A stretch of 7,822 bases of DNA from Spirochaetaceae bacterium (lineage in GTDB: Bacteria > Spirochaetota > Spirochaetia > DSM-2461): the NCBI GenBank assembly GCA_016342385.1, contig JAEINM010000183.1:1-7822 (forward strand), written 5' to 3'. The stretch's first letter is position 1, and each line of letters starts with the position of its first letter. A program made the translations under genes and the position numbers. Below the pieces are notes generated by a model. That model saw only the letters and a program-made list of their open reading frames with translations. It was not told where the DNA came from and did not search any database. Of the stretch, positions 1 to 6,263 are shown piece by piece.

Positions 1-557
1 CGGAGACCCTTCTTGTATTGAGCCTCGATCTGTTCCAAACGGGTATTGGTCAGGTTTAGAATCCTCTCCTGTAGATTGATTGTTTTGTCTCCCGCATCTA
101 TCTGGTAGAATAATTTCTGAAGATCCGCCCGAAGATCCCTGATTCTGCTCTCTCTCTGAAGAAGTATAAGACTGAGCTGAAGAGCCTTAATCTGGTTTTC
201 AATACTTACAGTGGGTTTCAGGCTTAAGCGCATATCAAACCCTCCCCGTAGAGACCAGTACTCCCTTTCTGTTCTTCCCTCATTAGAGGGATTGGTAAAA
301 CTGCTGATCAGAGGGGCGGATCGGGATAGGCTGGCGGAAAAGCTGATGCCGGGAATCATATGACTCAGGCTTTCCACTTCCCTCACGGCTGCAGCCTGAT
401 CGATCATTAAGGATCTTAGAACCGGATGGGATTTTTCCATTTTCTGCCAGGCTTCTTCAAAATCGATAGAGAGAGTCGGGAGTATTGATTCCTGTGGGTA
501 AATGACTGGTGTATTCGAAATAATGAATAGGATAGCCATTGTTTTTATCAGTTTCAT
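1..557 (-). CDS. Outer-membrane efflux channel, TolC/OEP family (3' end cut by window edge)
   Basis: The frame is open from an ATG at 555-557 to the left edge, giving 185 complete codons without a stop, so this is the N-terminal part of a protein usually 400-500 residues long. Residues 1-23 form a signal peptide (basic start, then hydrophobic core LFIIS, no lipobox cysteine). Residues 31-77 match the start of the outer-membrane efflux protein repeat: an FEEAW helix start, a SHPVL motif near 43-47, an Ala-rich helix, then MIPGISFSASL. Residues about 125-183 are a long heptad-like helix ending in YKKGL, as in the periplasmic coiled-coil barrel of TolC-type channels. The role is the outer-membrane exit duct of the pump encoded upstream. 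The start overlaps the transporter stop by one base (TAATG), with an AAGG about 11 bases ahead. Family assignment is firm; substrate is unknown. Confidence 0.9.
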   Translation of the reverse strand, partial: MKLIKTMAILFIISNTPVIYPQESILPTLSIDFEEAWQKMEKSHPVLRSLMIDQAAAVREVESLSHMIPGISFSASLSRSAPLISSFTNPSNEGRTEREYWSLRGGFDMRLSLKPTVSIENQIKALQLSLILLQRESRIRDLRADLQKLFYQIDAGDKTINLQERILNLTNTRLEQIEAQYKKGL

Positions 558-3500
558 TAAAAGTTCACACCTTTTCCTTCATGGTCACTTGTCACAGCAG
601 TATTGTGTGTCAGTACAATAATCGACGGCACGGCAAAAATTGTTAAGATTGTTGAAACCAGAAGACCTCCGGAAACTGCGATTCCCAGTGGCTGCAGGAT
701 ATTTGATCCTTCTCCCAAACTTATAGCCAGAGGAAGCATTCCGAATATGGTTGTCAGCGTGGTTATAACAATCGGTTTGAATCTGATACTCGCAGATGAA
801 ACAAGTGCCGCTTTATAATCGGTAAACTGTTTTCTGCTTTTCATATAGAAATCGATCATGATGATGGCGTTATTAACGACAATTCCGCCCAGCAGAATTG
901 TACCCAGAAGAGAGTTCAGGTTCAGAGTCGATTTAAAAATCCAGAGGGAAAGAATGACACCTATAAACCCCAGGGGAATGGTCACTAGAATTATGACTGG
1001 AATCCACAGGGAATTAAACTGAAATGCCAGGAGAATGTAAATTAGAACAATAGAAATAACCAGGGCGATAAAAAGAGACTCTATGGATTTATCCATTTCA
1101 ATTCTGGGATTATCAAAAGTGTATCTGTATCCCTCAGGTAGAATCAGAACTCCCTGAAGATAGGCTTCTGTTTCTCTCTGAATCCTAAGCCTTTCAGCGT
1201 CGCTGATTCTGAAACCGGCTAATCCGAAAAGCTGAAAGGCCGGTTCCCTATTCTGACTGTAGATCTGGGAAACCCCTTTACTGGTGCTGAAATCGAAAAA
1301 GTGTTTCAAAGGGACAAAATTCTGATTCCAGGGCACAAGAAAATCTTCCAGTTCCTCTCGTGAGTCCAGGTCTTCAGCGGGATAATCCACAGAAACCTGT
1401 ACATCCTCAACACCGTCACTTAATGAAATAGACGAGGTTCCCGATAGAATTCTTCTTATCAGGGAAGAGAGACTGGATTCATTCCAGGGAGGAAGTTTTC
1501 CAATTGTCTCTTCCCGGGGGGTCAGGTTCAGCTGCTCCGTAATTGATGATGATGGACGGGTAAAAATCCTCTGAAAATATTTTTCCTGGTTTAAAAGTTC
1601 CTGTATGGATATAAGAAGATCCACTTTTGTTTCGGGATCGGGACCATAAAGGCTAAGCTGGAAGTCAAAGCTCATCGGCAGGGGAAGGGCCGCGGGATCC
1701 CAGGCAAGAACACTGTAATACCAGTCTCCTTCACTGATAAATTCCTGCTGAAGCAGGGTCATGGCTTCTTCAGTATCCTTTGAACTGCGCAGGTCAAGAA
1801 AAGTCTGATTGAAACGTCCCGAAAGATTTGTATACTTCTGAACAAGTTTATCCCCCAGAATAGTGATAATCCTCTCATTCATTTGGGGAAGAACTTCTTT
1901 CATCAGTTCTTCTGTGTCACTTATATTGGCATTGCGGAAAAACAGCACAATTCTATCGGAAGAGGGTGTGGATATTATTTCTTTAGGAATTTTCGGAAGT
2001 ATAATTAATACAGATGCCACCAGGCTCCCGAATGCCAGTAGAAGAAATATAAGAGCTCTTATTTTCCTGTGTAAAAGCCACTGGAGAGTCTTTCTGTATG
2101 TACCTATCAGCCTGGTGTCTATATTTTCGATATGAGTCTGGAGAAAACCGGGAGTTTTGGTTAATCGTTTCTTATTGCGGAATAGATAGTAGGAAATTAA
2201 TGGAACAACAGTCAATGAGACTACAAGAGAGACAAGAAGACAGAAGACAACAGTTCTGGCCTGGTCTCCCAGTATGGCATTGGTCAGGGGTGCTGTAAAT
2301 GAGATGGGCAGGAATACGAGTACTGAAGTCAGAGTTGAGGCAATGACCGGTGAACGAACCTGGGCTACTGAATCGAGGACAACAGTTTTCCAGTCTTTGC
2401 TTTCATCGCTTGTCTCTTGCGATTCTCTTCTGTGCCTGTGTATATTTTCCATAACCACAATGGTGGAATCCACAATCATTCCCACGGCCAGAGCCAGACC
2501 TCCCAGAGAGATGAGATTGATAGATACTTCGAATAATCCCATAAAGAGAAAGTTCAGAATAATAGTGACGGGCAGCGACGCCGCAATCAGTAGAGTGTTC
2601 TTCCACTCTCCCAGAATCAGAAATACAATAAGTACTGCCAGGATTCCCCCTATCATGGCTGCCTGAATAACGTTATCGATAGATTTTTGTATGTATTTGG
2701 CCGGATCGAGGTACAGGGCGAAGTTCGTATCTTCGGGAATCAGATTTCCCTCTTTGGCCTCCTGCATAATTCTCTCTATCTCATTTGTCATGGCGTTGAT
2801 ATTCCCTCCTTCTACCGGAGTCGCTGTCAACTGGACAGCAGGGGTTTCATCTACCAGAAAAACCCGGGAGGGAAGGGTGTAGCGAATATCCAGGACGGCG
2901 ATGTCATCGAGGGTTATGCTGGAATCGCCGACTTTTTTAATTTCCAGTCTGGGCAGACTCTCCAGATCCCGGCTGTTTTTTTCAAGTCGCAGGCTTAAGC
3001 GGCCATCAGAAGTTTTCATGGAACCGAGAGGTTGTGGAAGGAATCCCGCCTGAAGGGCTGTATTAACATCATTGATTGTAATGCCGTATGAGAGCATTTT
3101 TTTCTGATCCAGAGTGACATCGACCAATAGTCTTCTGGTGTTGTAAAAGCCTATTTCCTCCACATCCTGCAGCTGGTTCAGTTTTGATTCGAGATTGGTT
3201 TTTAAAATCTGGTATAAGGTTTCCGATGCCGTAGATTCCGAAGTCAGACCCATGACAAGATACCCGGCATTTTCTCCTTCTCTATATCGCACAGAGTAGG
3301 AATCCTGAATTTCTCCGGGAAGAGAGGAGTTTATGGTGACCATGATATTTTCCACGGCAGTCCGGGCCTCGTCACTCTCAATATTCCAGTCGAAAGTCAG
3401 ATTAAAACGGCTGGAATCCGTAGAGTAGGTTGTCTCCAGCAATTCCAGGTTTTTCAAAGATAAAAGCCGCGGCTCTATTCTGTCGGCATATTGATCCTGA

Positions 3501-3670
3501 AAGTCGATGGCCGATATACCGGAGTGACGGAGATCTATCTGAACACGGGGGCGTCTGGTCTTGGGATACATCATAACCGGAAGACGGGATACAACAATGA
3601 AACCAAAGAGAAGGAGAACAATTGTAAAGAGAAGAAAACCGGTGGATTTCCTAAAAATGAAATCCAGCAT
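557..3670 (-). CDS. RND-family inner-membrane efflux transporter (HAE/AcrB-like)
   Basis: At 1037 residues this is the normal length for an AcrB-type proton-driven exporter. Visible layout: TM1 at about 11-29, a large periplasmic porter region to about 330, a TM2-TM6 bundle at about 334-497, TM7 at about 539-558, a second periplasmic region to about 860, and TM8-TM12 at about 863-1021. The TM4 motif is AVGMIVDSTIVVMEN (395-409), so D401 matches AcrB D407 but the second relay acidic residue is S402. The TM10 motif GIVVNNAIIMIDF (929-941) has N933 where AcrB has K940. Both variants are common in HAE-type transporters outside Proteobacteria, and the pattern argues against a CusA-type metal pump. 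A GAGGG lies about 10 bases before the ATG, inside the adaptor gene; the start overlaps the adaptor stop by one base (TGATG). Expected role: expelling amphiphilic compounds using the proton gradient, as trimers joined to the adaptor and channel. The actual substrate cannot be read from sequence. Confidence 0.97.
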   Translation of the reverse strand: MLDFIFRKSTGFLLFTIVLLLFGFIVVSRLPVMMYPKTRRPRVQIDLRHSGISAIDFQDQYADRIEPRLLSLKNLELLETTYSTDSSRFNLTFDWNIESDEARTAVENIMVTINSSLPGEIQDSYSVRYREGENAGYLVMGLTSESTASETLYQILKTNLESKLNQLQDVEEIGFYNTRRLLVDVTLDQKKMLSYGITINDVNTALQAGFLPQPLGSMKTSDGRLSLRLEKNSRDLESLPRLEIKKVGDSSITLDDIAVLDIRYTLPSRVFLVDETPAVQLTATPVEGGNINAMTNEIERIMQEAKEGNLIPEDTNFALYLDPAKYIQKSIDNVIQAAMIGGILAVLIVFLILGEWKNTLLIAASLPVTIILNFLFMGLFEVSINLISLGGLALAVGMIVDSTIVVMENIHRHRRESQETSDESKDWKTVVLDSVAQVRSPVIASTLTSVLVFLPISFTAPLTNAILGDQARTVVFCLLVSLVVSLTVVPLISYYLFRNKKRLTKTPGFLQTHIENIDTRLIGTYRKTLQWLLHRKIRALIFLLLAFGSLVASVLIILPKIPKEIISTPSSDRIVLFFRNANISDTEELMKEVLPQMNERIITILGDKLVQKYTNLSGRFNQTFLDLRSSKDTEEAMTLLQQEFISEGDWYYSVLAWDPAALPLPMSFDFQLSLYGPDPETKVDLLISIQELLNQEKYFQRIFTRPSSSITEQLNLTPREETIGKLPPWNESSLSSLIRRILSGTSSISLSDGVEDVQVSVDYPAEDLDSREELEDFLVPWNQNFVPLKHFFDFSTSKGVSQIYSQNREPAFQLFGLAGFRISDAERLRIQRETEAYLQGVLILPEGYRYTFDNPRIEMDKSIESLFIALVISIVLIYILLAFQFNSLWIPVIILVTIPLGFIGVILSLWIFKSTLNLNSLLGTILLGGIVVNNAIIMIDFYMKSRKQFTDYKAALVSSASIRFKPIVITTLTTIFGMLPLAISLGEGSNILQPLGIAVSGGLLVSTILTIFAVPSIIVLTHNTAVTSDHEGKGVNF

Positions 3671-4578
3671 CAGTCATTTCCCTCATGAGGATTATCGCTC
3701 ATATTGGCCTGAATGAGCTCTCTTGGAGCCATTCCTTCTCTCTCGTTTCCACTTATCTGTCGTACAAATCTCTCTCCTGATGAGAGCCCGTTCTCTATGG
3801 TAACCTTCAATTCAGCTTCTGCACCGGTGATTATTTCTCTCCTGGTTAATTGATTGTCTTTGTTGAGGAGCCAGACATAGGATTTGCCGTCGCTTTTAAA
3901 AACAGCGGTCTTTTCAATTGTGATCCCCTCCTCTTTCGATGCCGCCAGATCTACAAATAAAACCATTCCCAGAAAAAGATTCTGGCTTCTGGGAAATTCC
4001 ATGGTCAATGTGAATAATCCTGTGATGAAATCCGGTTCCTGGGAAATCTGCTGAATCCTGCCCTGGAACTTATCTCCTTCGGGTGTTACTCCTGTGACCT
4101 GTACCGAACCCAGACTTCCGATGGCCCGGGCATCTCTGTCACTGAGATTTGTTTTTAGAAGAAAACGGGAGTTATCGAGAATGGTTATAGCCTGAGTTCC
4201 AGCATTTACTTCCTGCTTTTCAAAAACATTTATCTCTGAGACTATTCCTCTGATACGTGATTCAATGACAACAGGCAGGAATGTTTCACCGACTACATCT
4301 CTGGTAATTTGAATTAGTGGCTGACCGGGTTCAACAGGATCTCCCAGATTGACGAGGATGGACTGCACATAACCGGAAACGGCTATGGAATGACCAATTT
4401 TTCGGGCGGGAGTCAGTCTTCCCCCCACGGTGATAAAACGGCCCGATTTTGCCGGACTGGCTACTGCAAAAACTCCTCCGTCCTGTCCCTGGCCACGGCC
4501 GCCAAACTGCGCTGCTATAGAATAAGGAAAGGTAAAACATAATATAATGGCTATGATTTTGAGATGTCTGATATTCAC
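3670..4578 (-). CDS. Periplasmic adaptor (membrane fusion protein) lacking the alpha-helical hairpin
   Basis: This 302-residue protein is the adaptor that links the RND pump to the outer-membrane channel. It starts with GTG (4576-4578); GAGGAG at 4586-4591 sits 7 bases upstream and decides the start. Residues 1-22 are a signal peptide (hydrophobic core IIAIILCF, cleavage probably at SIA-A), with no lipobox, followed by a Gly-rich linker (FGGRGQGQDGG). The lipoyl domain is split as usual: first half at about 66-93 (GYVQSILVNLGDPVEPGQPL), second half at 104-135 (GIVSEINVFEKQEVNAG). Only about 10 residues separate them, where AcrA-type adaptors carry a coiled-coil hairpin of tens of residues. 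A beta-barrel (about 136-215) and a membrane-proximal domain (about 216-285) follow. The short length (family usually 350-400) is explained by the missing hairpin. This resembles Borrelia BesA as described in the literature. It is the first gene of the efflux operon. Confidence 0.92.
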   Translation of the reverse strand: MNIRHLKIIAIILCFTFPYSIAAQFGGRGQGQDGGVFAVASPAKSGRFITVGGRLTPARKIGHSIAVSGYVQSILVNLGDPVEPGQPLIQITRDVVGETFLPVVIESRIRGIVSEINVFEKQEVNAGTQAITILDNSRFLLKTNLSDRDARAIGSLGSVQVTGVTPEGDKFQGRIQQISQEPDFITGLFTLTMEFPRSQNLFLGMVLFVDLAASKEEGITIEKTAVFKSDGKSYVWLLNKDNQLTRREIITGAEAELKVTIENGLSSGERFVRQISGNEREGMAPRELIQANMSDNPHEGND

Positions 4579-4585
4579 CTTGGAG

Positions 4586-4591
4586 CTCCTC
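4586..4591 (-). promoter_or_regulatory. Strong ribosome binding site for the adaptor gene (GTG start)
   Basis: On the minus strand this reads GAGGAG, followed by 7 bases and then GTG. It is the only well-placed Shine-Dalgarno element here and supports GTG at 4576-4578 as the true start; the signal peptide begins right after it. Confidence 0.8.
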
Positions 4592-4627
4592 TATACAGAA
4601 AAAAATACACAGATCTAAAGTGACTTT

Positions 4628-4656
4628 ATTATAATTTGTATTTCAGTTCCTGTCTA
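4628..4656 (-). promoter_or_regulatory. Sigma70-type promoter of the efflux operon
   Basis: On the minus strand a TAGACA box (4651-4656, five of six matches to TTGACA) is followed by exactly 17 bases and a perfect TATAAT (4628-4633). Transcription would begin near 4621, giving a leader of about 42 bases that contains the GAGGAG ribosome site. A small inverted repeat TAAAG-TGA-CTTTA (4616-4628) covers the predicted start point and touches the -10 box, so a repressor could bind there, although arms this short may be chance. No regulator gene is present in the window. Confidence 0.72.
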
Positions 4657-4678
4657 AAAATAAAAGATCTTTATTTTT
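4656..4678. repeat. A/T-only inverted repeat upstream of the efflux promoter
   Basis: AAAAATAAA (4656-4664) and TTTATTTTT (4670-4678) are perfect reverse complements around the 5-base centre AGATC. The repeat lies directly upstream of the -35 box of the minus-strand promoter, where an A/T-rich UP element for the RNA polymerase alpha subunit would sit. It could also be a protein binding site shared by the two divergent promoters. With no G or C in the arms it is unlikely to be a terminator. Function is inferred from position only. Confidence 0.4.
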
Positions 4679-4724
4679 TAATGGAAGGGATTACACTATC
4701 ATTAGAATTGTAACAGATCCCGGT

Positions 4725-4733
4725 TGATATATT
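4725..4733 (+). promoter_or_regulatory. Possible extended -10 promoter of the lipoprotein operon
   Basis: TGA followed by TATATT (4728-4733, five of six matches to TATAAT) forms an extended -10 element (TGN plus hexamer). Transcription would start near 4740, leaving a leader of about 25 bases with a GAGG ribosome site. No good -35 hexamer lies 16-18 bases upstream, which is tolerated by extended -10 promoters. A TATTAT at 4743-4748 is an alternative but lacks a partner at proper spacing. Moderate to low confidence. Confidence 0.38.
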
Positions 4734-4764
4734 AGGATTGTTTATTATTAAAATGTGAGGTTTT

Positions 4765-5160
4765 ATGAACAAAGTCTTTATATTATTTTATGTTTTCTTC
4801 CTCCTTCCGGGATGTTCCCGGACGATCCCCCGGCAAAAGGATTATTTAGGCGTTTATAGAATACCAAAAATCACAGAAAATAGTGAAAAAATAAAGAATA
4901 CAATGCTGACCCAGATCGAATTGACAGAGAGTTTCTACATTATGAGAATAGACAGAGATGGCGATAATAAATTTTCTGAAGATGAGATTTCAAAGAGTAC
5001 CTATCTTTTCGCTATAGATGAGAATAATAATCCATATATTACGATTACAGGTAATGATGCCCTTATTTCCTTATTACCCGATAAATATTACGATCTTCTA
5101 TTGCGGCGGGTTGATGAAACAGGACTTGTCACCACAATGTATATGATCAAAGTCAGATAG
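4765..5160 (+). CDS. Small EF-hand lipoprotein, copy 1
   Basis: 131 residues with a lipoprotein signal peptide: hydrophobic residues 4-15, then LPGC, so the mature protein would begin at Cys17 with a lipid anchor (Pro before the Gly is a loose lipobox). Residues 63-74 (DRDGDNKFSEDE) fit an EF-hand loop: acidic residues at positions 1, 3, 5 and 12, a hydrophobic residue at 8 and Ser at 9; Asn replaces the usual Gly at position 6. This predicts binding of one calcium ion. A PRQKDYLGVY segment (22-31) and YYDLLLRR (108-115) are shared with the next gene, and the two proteins align without gaps from here on. GAGG ends only 4 bases before the ATG; the in-frame ATG 12 bases upstream runs straight into TGA, so this start is the only one that fits. 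I do not recognise a named family. Likely a periplasmic or surface lipoprotein; partner unknown. Confidence 0.85.
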   Translation: MNKVFILFYVFFLLPGCSRTIPRQKDYLGVYRIPKITENSEKIKNTMLTQIELTESFYIMRIDRDGDNKFSEDEISKSTYLFAIDENNNPYITITGNDALISLLPDKYYDLLLRRVDETGLVTTMYMIKVR

Positions 5161-5163
5161 GAG
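5159..5163 (+). promoter_or_regulatory. Ribosome binding site supporting a TTG start
   Basis: AGGAG overlaps the stop codon of the preceding gene and lies 7 bases before TTG at 5171. No ATG or GTG that would keep the signal peptide exists in this frame, so this site fixes the start of the second lipoprotein and implies translational linkage of the pair. Confidence 0.75.
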
Positions 5164-5170
5164 AAAAATA

Positions 5171-5581
5171 TTGAATAGGGATAAATATTTGAAAATTATT
5201 CTGCTTCTGCTTATACCTCTGTTCAGCTGCTCGGACCCGGTTCCCCGGCAAGAAGATTACTATGCTGTTTATAACATCATTAAAGTCAGAGAAAATGGCA
5301 GAATCCTGAACCTGGATACCCTGTCTCAGGTTGAATTGACAGATGAACTGTATATTTCGGGGCTTGATAGAGATGGTGACAATCTAATTTCTCAGGAAGA
5401 GTATTGGGCAACTGCTTATGTTTTTTATACCGATGATGATAATAAAGCTTTTATAGAGATAAATAACAGCGATACTGTAGTCGAACTTCTACCTCACCAC
5501 TATTATGATCTCTTATTAAAGAGAATTGATCCCTTGGGAAATGAAACAATTATGTATCTAAAAAAGGTGATAGACCGCTGA
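5171..5581 (+). CDS. Small EF-hand lipoprotein, copy 2 (tandem paralogue)
   Basis: 136 residues starting at TTG, 10 bases after the previous stop, with AGGAG at ideal distance. The signal peptide has basic residues at 3-8, a Leu/Ile core (9-17) and lipobox LFSC, so the anchor would be Cys20. The protein aligns with copy 1 without gaps (offset of three residues): by hand I count about 50 identities over 110 positions, in PRQEDYYAVY (25-34), VELT (54-57), the EF-hand loop and YYDLLLKR (111-118). The loop DRDGDNLISQEE (66-77) again has Asp at positions 1, 3 and 5, Ile at 8, Ser at 9 and Glu at 12. The conserved loop plus diverged flanks suggest an old duplication kept for calcium binding or a calcium-stabilised fold. 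Only one loop per protein is clear; EF-hands usually pair, so the two proteins might do so in trans, which is speculation. No named family recognised. Confidence 0.85.
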   Translation: MNRDKYLKIILLLLIPLFSCSDPVPRQEDYYAVYNIIKVRENGRILNLDTLSQVELTDELYISGLDRDGDNLISQEEYWATAYVFYTDDDNKAFIEINNSDTVVELLPHHYYDLLLKRIDPLGNETIMYLKKVIDR

Positions 5582-5620
5582 GACATAGCTATTAATTGGT
5601 AAATAAGATAAAAGAATATC

Positions 5621-5624
5621 AGGG
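5621..5624 (+). promoter_or_regulatory. Ribosome binding site supporting a GTG start
   Basis: AGGG lies 8 bases ahead of GTG at 5633. It is the best-placed site in the 51-base gap after the second lipoprotein, and no in-frame ATG lies nearby before the conserved part of the protein. Confidence 0.55.
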
Positions 5625-5632
5625 TAATTGTA

Positions 5633-6214
5633 GTGAGAAAAGACAATCATAGAAGAAAAAATATTTTACAGACAAAATATACGAGAGATAAAAAAACAAA
5701 AGCCTATATTTTTGAAATTCAGGTCGACCAGTATAGTGACCTTTTTAATGATCTTGATCCATCCCCTCTAAAGAGAAGAGATCTGGATCAGGATTTTATT
5801 ACCTATCTTGAAGAATCTTCCTATGATATTCCCCTGCAGAATCAGATCGTTCTGCATATTTATATTCCTGAAGATGTGAGAAATAAAGAACAGGAAAATC
5901 GGGTAATTTCCGGATTGAAGACATATTACAACTTTCTGCTGATGACCATGAACCATCAGATCTCCATTTCCTATAAGAATTTTATCATCTATTTATGCAT
6001 CTCTTTAAGTCTCCTCTTTACGGGATTCTACCTCGGTTCAAAAATTTCAGAGAATTTTCTCCTGCAGACTCTTGTGGAGGGCTTTTATATCGGTGGTTGG
6101 GTGTTTTTCTGGGAGGCAATAGCTCTTTTGGCCTTTAAAACCAGAGAATTGCGGGATTCCAGTAGACGATATAACCGGATTTCCAATGCGGGGATATTAT
6201 TTTTTAATAAATAA
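5633..6214 (+). CDS. Uncharacterised membrane protein with two C-terminal transmembrane helices
   Basis: 193 residues, starting at GTG. The N-terminus is strongly basic with no signal peptide, so it is probably cytoplasmic. A soluble part (about 23-110) holds a SPLKRRDLDQDFITYL segment (44-59) and a beta-strand-like IVLHIYIP (72-79). Two membrane helices follow at about 117-136 and 145-168, the second carrying EGFYIGGWVFFWEA (149-162). A basic tail (169-182) ends the protein. The positive tail and N-terminus suggest both ends lie inside. The combination of RDLD, a short helical hairpin and E-G-x-x-I-G-G-W reminds me of a widespread family of hypothetical proteins, but I recall no established function and give none. 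It lies 51 bases after the second EF-hand lipoprotein on the same strand, with no terminator seen between, so it is probably the third gene of that operon. Confidence 0.82.
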   Translation: MRKDNHRRKNILQTKYTRDKKTKAYIFEIQVDQYSDLFNDLDPSPLKRRDLDQDFITYLEESSYDIPLQNQIVLHIYIPEDVRNKEQENRVISGLKTYYNFLLMTMNHQISISYKNFIIYLCISLSLLFTGFYLGSKISENFLLQTLVEGFYIGGWVFFWEAIALLAFKTRELRDSSRRYNRISNAGILFFNK

Positions 6215-6263
6215 AATCGGGAAATCCTCAATAAACTTCTAACTATGGGGTTGGCTTCACATT

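Noticed and set aside
1..557. Pseudogene or broken outer-membrane channel gene
   Set aside because: The frame is open for all 185 codons to the edge with family motifs throughout. The lack of a stop simply reflects the window boundary.
603..2998. Plus-strand open frames of 66-130 codons opposite the RND gene (for example 603-818, 1863-2135, 2274-2666, 2687-2998), and a short minus-strand frame at 2403-2606
   Set aside because: They lie wholly inside a full-length, clearly conserved RND gene, have no recognisable protein features and no convincing ribosome sites. They are shadows of its codon pattern.
557..3670. Heavy-metal (CusA/CzcA-type) RND pump
   Set aside because: The TM4 motif VDSTIVVMEN and TM10 motif VVNNAIIMIDF resemble HAE-type transporters. 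I see no methionine-pair or His/Met-rich metal path, and the adaptor has no metal-binding N-terminal motif.
4724..4748. Promoter pair TTGATA (4724-4729) and TATTAT (4743-4748) for the lipoprotein operon
   Set aside because: The spacer is only 13 bases, too short for a sigma70 promoter. The extended -10 reading at 4725-4733 fits better.
5428..5460. A second EF-hand loop in lipoprotein copy 2 (TDDDNKAF, residues 87-94) and the matching DENNNPY in copy 1
   Set aside because: The acidic and Asn residues do not follow the 12-residue EF-hand spacing and no Glu sits at position 12. More likely a surface turn.
6197..6214. Bidirectional terminator between the convergent genes (TTATTT pairing with AAATAA)
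   Set aside because: The stem is only 6 bp, all A/T, and overlaps the end of the coding sequence. It is too weak to call, and no GC-rich stem exists in 6215-6263.
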